Shown: positions 5,279 to 5,694 of the stretch, in pieces
Layout: every line of letters begins with the position of its first letter
How positions within the stretch are numbered: position 1 is the stretch's first letter
Origin: Chloroflexota bacterium
GTDB lineage: Bacteria; Chloroflexota; Dehalococcoidia; Dehalococcoidales; UBA3254
DNA: 5,694 bases
Assembly: GCA_017860765.1 (NCBI GenBank)
Contig: JAGDMY010000107.1
Location: forward strand, 1 to 5,694
Direction: 5' to 3'
Notes under the pieces: generated by a model
Told to the model about the DNA's origin: nothing
Databases searched by the model: none
Seen by the model: only the letters and a program-made list of their open reading frames with translations
Position numbers and translations under genes: made by a program

Positions 5279-5694
5279 CATTCTCCGCATTTCCCCTGAG
5301 TGCAAAAAGCTTTATAGAGATGTATTAACCCCTGCTGGCGGCGTGCAGAATTCGCCTGATCAGGGCCTATCGCCAGCTGGTGCAGCATATGCCGTTCTAT
5401 GGAATTCATACCCAGACGAGGATAGCCCGCATAGGTCTCCCGGGCTTTCTGCCCCAGCCGCGGTTCAGCCATCTTCTGGCTCCAGAAGAAGATGAAGGGC
5501 AAGATGACGTTAATAATCACCACGGAGGCCCGCTCCCGGCCGAGGAGAGCCCGGCAAATACCGGCTTTACTGGGGAGACCGAAATCATAATGGCTGGCCC
5601 AATAGCCTTCCGCTGACACCAGCAGGGCTGATTCCAGGTCAATATGCAGCCGGTCTGCAGGCAAGCCCCGGACCATCTCTACCAGAGACGAGAA
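5257..5694 (-). CDS. DUF2851 family protein, C-terminal part (5' end outside window)
   Basis: The last 145 residues of a - strand gene are visible; the frame is open to the right edge, so the ATG at 5676 is internal rather than a demonstrated start. The segment LLGRERASVVIINVILPFIFFW, with a hydrophobic stretch, and the C-terminal motif NSARRQQGLIHLYKAFC match my recollection of DUF2851, a family of unknown function found in Bacteroidota, Chloroflexota and others. The tail carries a C-x4-C-x2-C cysteine cluster (CTQGKCGEC), which might bind a metal or stabilise the fold; this is inference. The LLGRERA segment is too short and mixed to claim a membrane anchor. The gene converges on the phosphoesterase gene with a 32-base gap, so the two are separately transcribed and need not be related. 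I am fairly sure of the family and can assign no reaction. Confidence 0.75.
   Translation of the reverse strand, partial: FSSLVEMVRGLPADRLHIDLESALLVSAEGYWASHYDFGLPSKAGICRALLGRERASVVIINVILPFIFFWSQKMAEPRLGQKARETYAGYPRLGMNSIERHMLHQLAIGPDQANSARRQQGLIHLYKAFCTQGKCGECDLARTQ

Noticed and set aside
5380..5616. A 78-codon + strand frame opposite the DUF2851 gene.
   Set aside because: It has no convincing ribosome site and is antisense to a conserved family motif.

Overview
The window reads as ordinary bacterial chromosome: five genes packed on the + strand and one converging from the - strand, with short gaps, moderately GC-rich coding DNA, and no mobile elements, CRISPR array, rRNA or tRNA that I can see. 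A bacterial phylum is suggested by the combination of a PimA-type glycosyltransferase, a phosphatidylinositol-phosphate-synthase-like membrane enzyme, a free-standing LigD phosphoesterase and a DUF2851 protein. This mix fits Chloroflexota (Dehalococcoidia-like) best, but that is an inference from gene content, not from a marker gene.

Region 1 (1-2734) looks like one transcription unit. It holds the C-terminal part of a GT4 glycosyltransferase (cut by the left edge), a CDP-alcohol phosphatidyltransferase, and a complete purA. The first two probably act in successive steps of inositol-phospholipid glycosylation at the membrane. purA (AMP synthesis) overlaps the lipid gene by four bases (ATGA) and is probably translationally coupled to it. 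The start of the phosphatidyltransferase is puzzling: the only strong Shine-Dalgarno sequence is placed for an ATA codon at 783, and it can pair with an upstream anti-SD sequence.

Region 2 (2735-2946) is a 212-base non-coding gap. Its right half is AT-rich, with an extended -10 promoter candidate (2883-2891) and two identical TATTAAT boxes 20 bp apart. A 9-base element at 2832-2840 is exactly complementary to the ribosome binding site of the next gene.

Region 3 (2947-5224) is a two-gene operon: a full-length UbiB/ABC1-family atypical kinase with two C-terminal membrane segments, then, 10 bases later, a free-standing LigD-type 3'-phosphoesterase with every known catalytic residue position conserved. 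The two have no known functional link.

Region 4 (5225-5694) begins with a 32-base convergent gap holding two overlapping, mutually exclusive inverted repeats, followed by the C-terminal part of a DUF2851 protein on the - strand (cut by the right edge). I found no clearly new system. The most interesting points are the phosphatidyltransferase start and its SD-masking hairpin, the ubiB leader, and the free-standing phosphoesterase.
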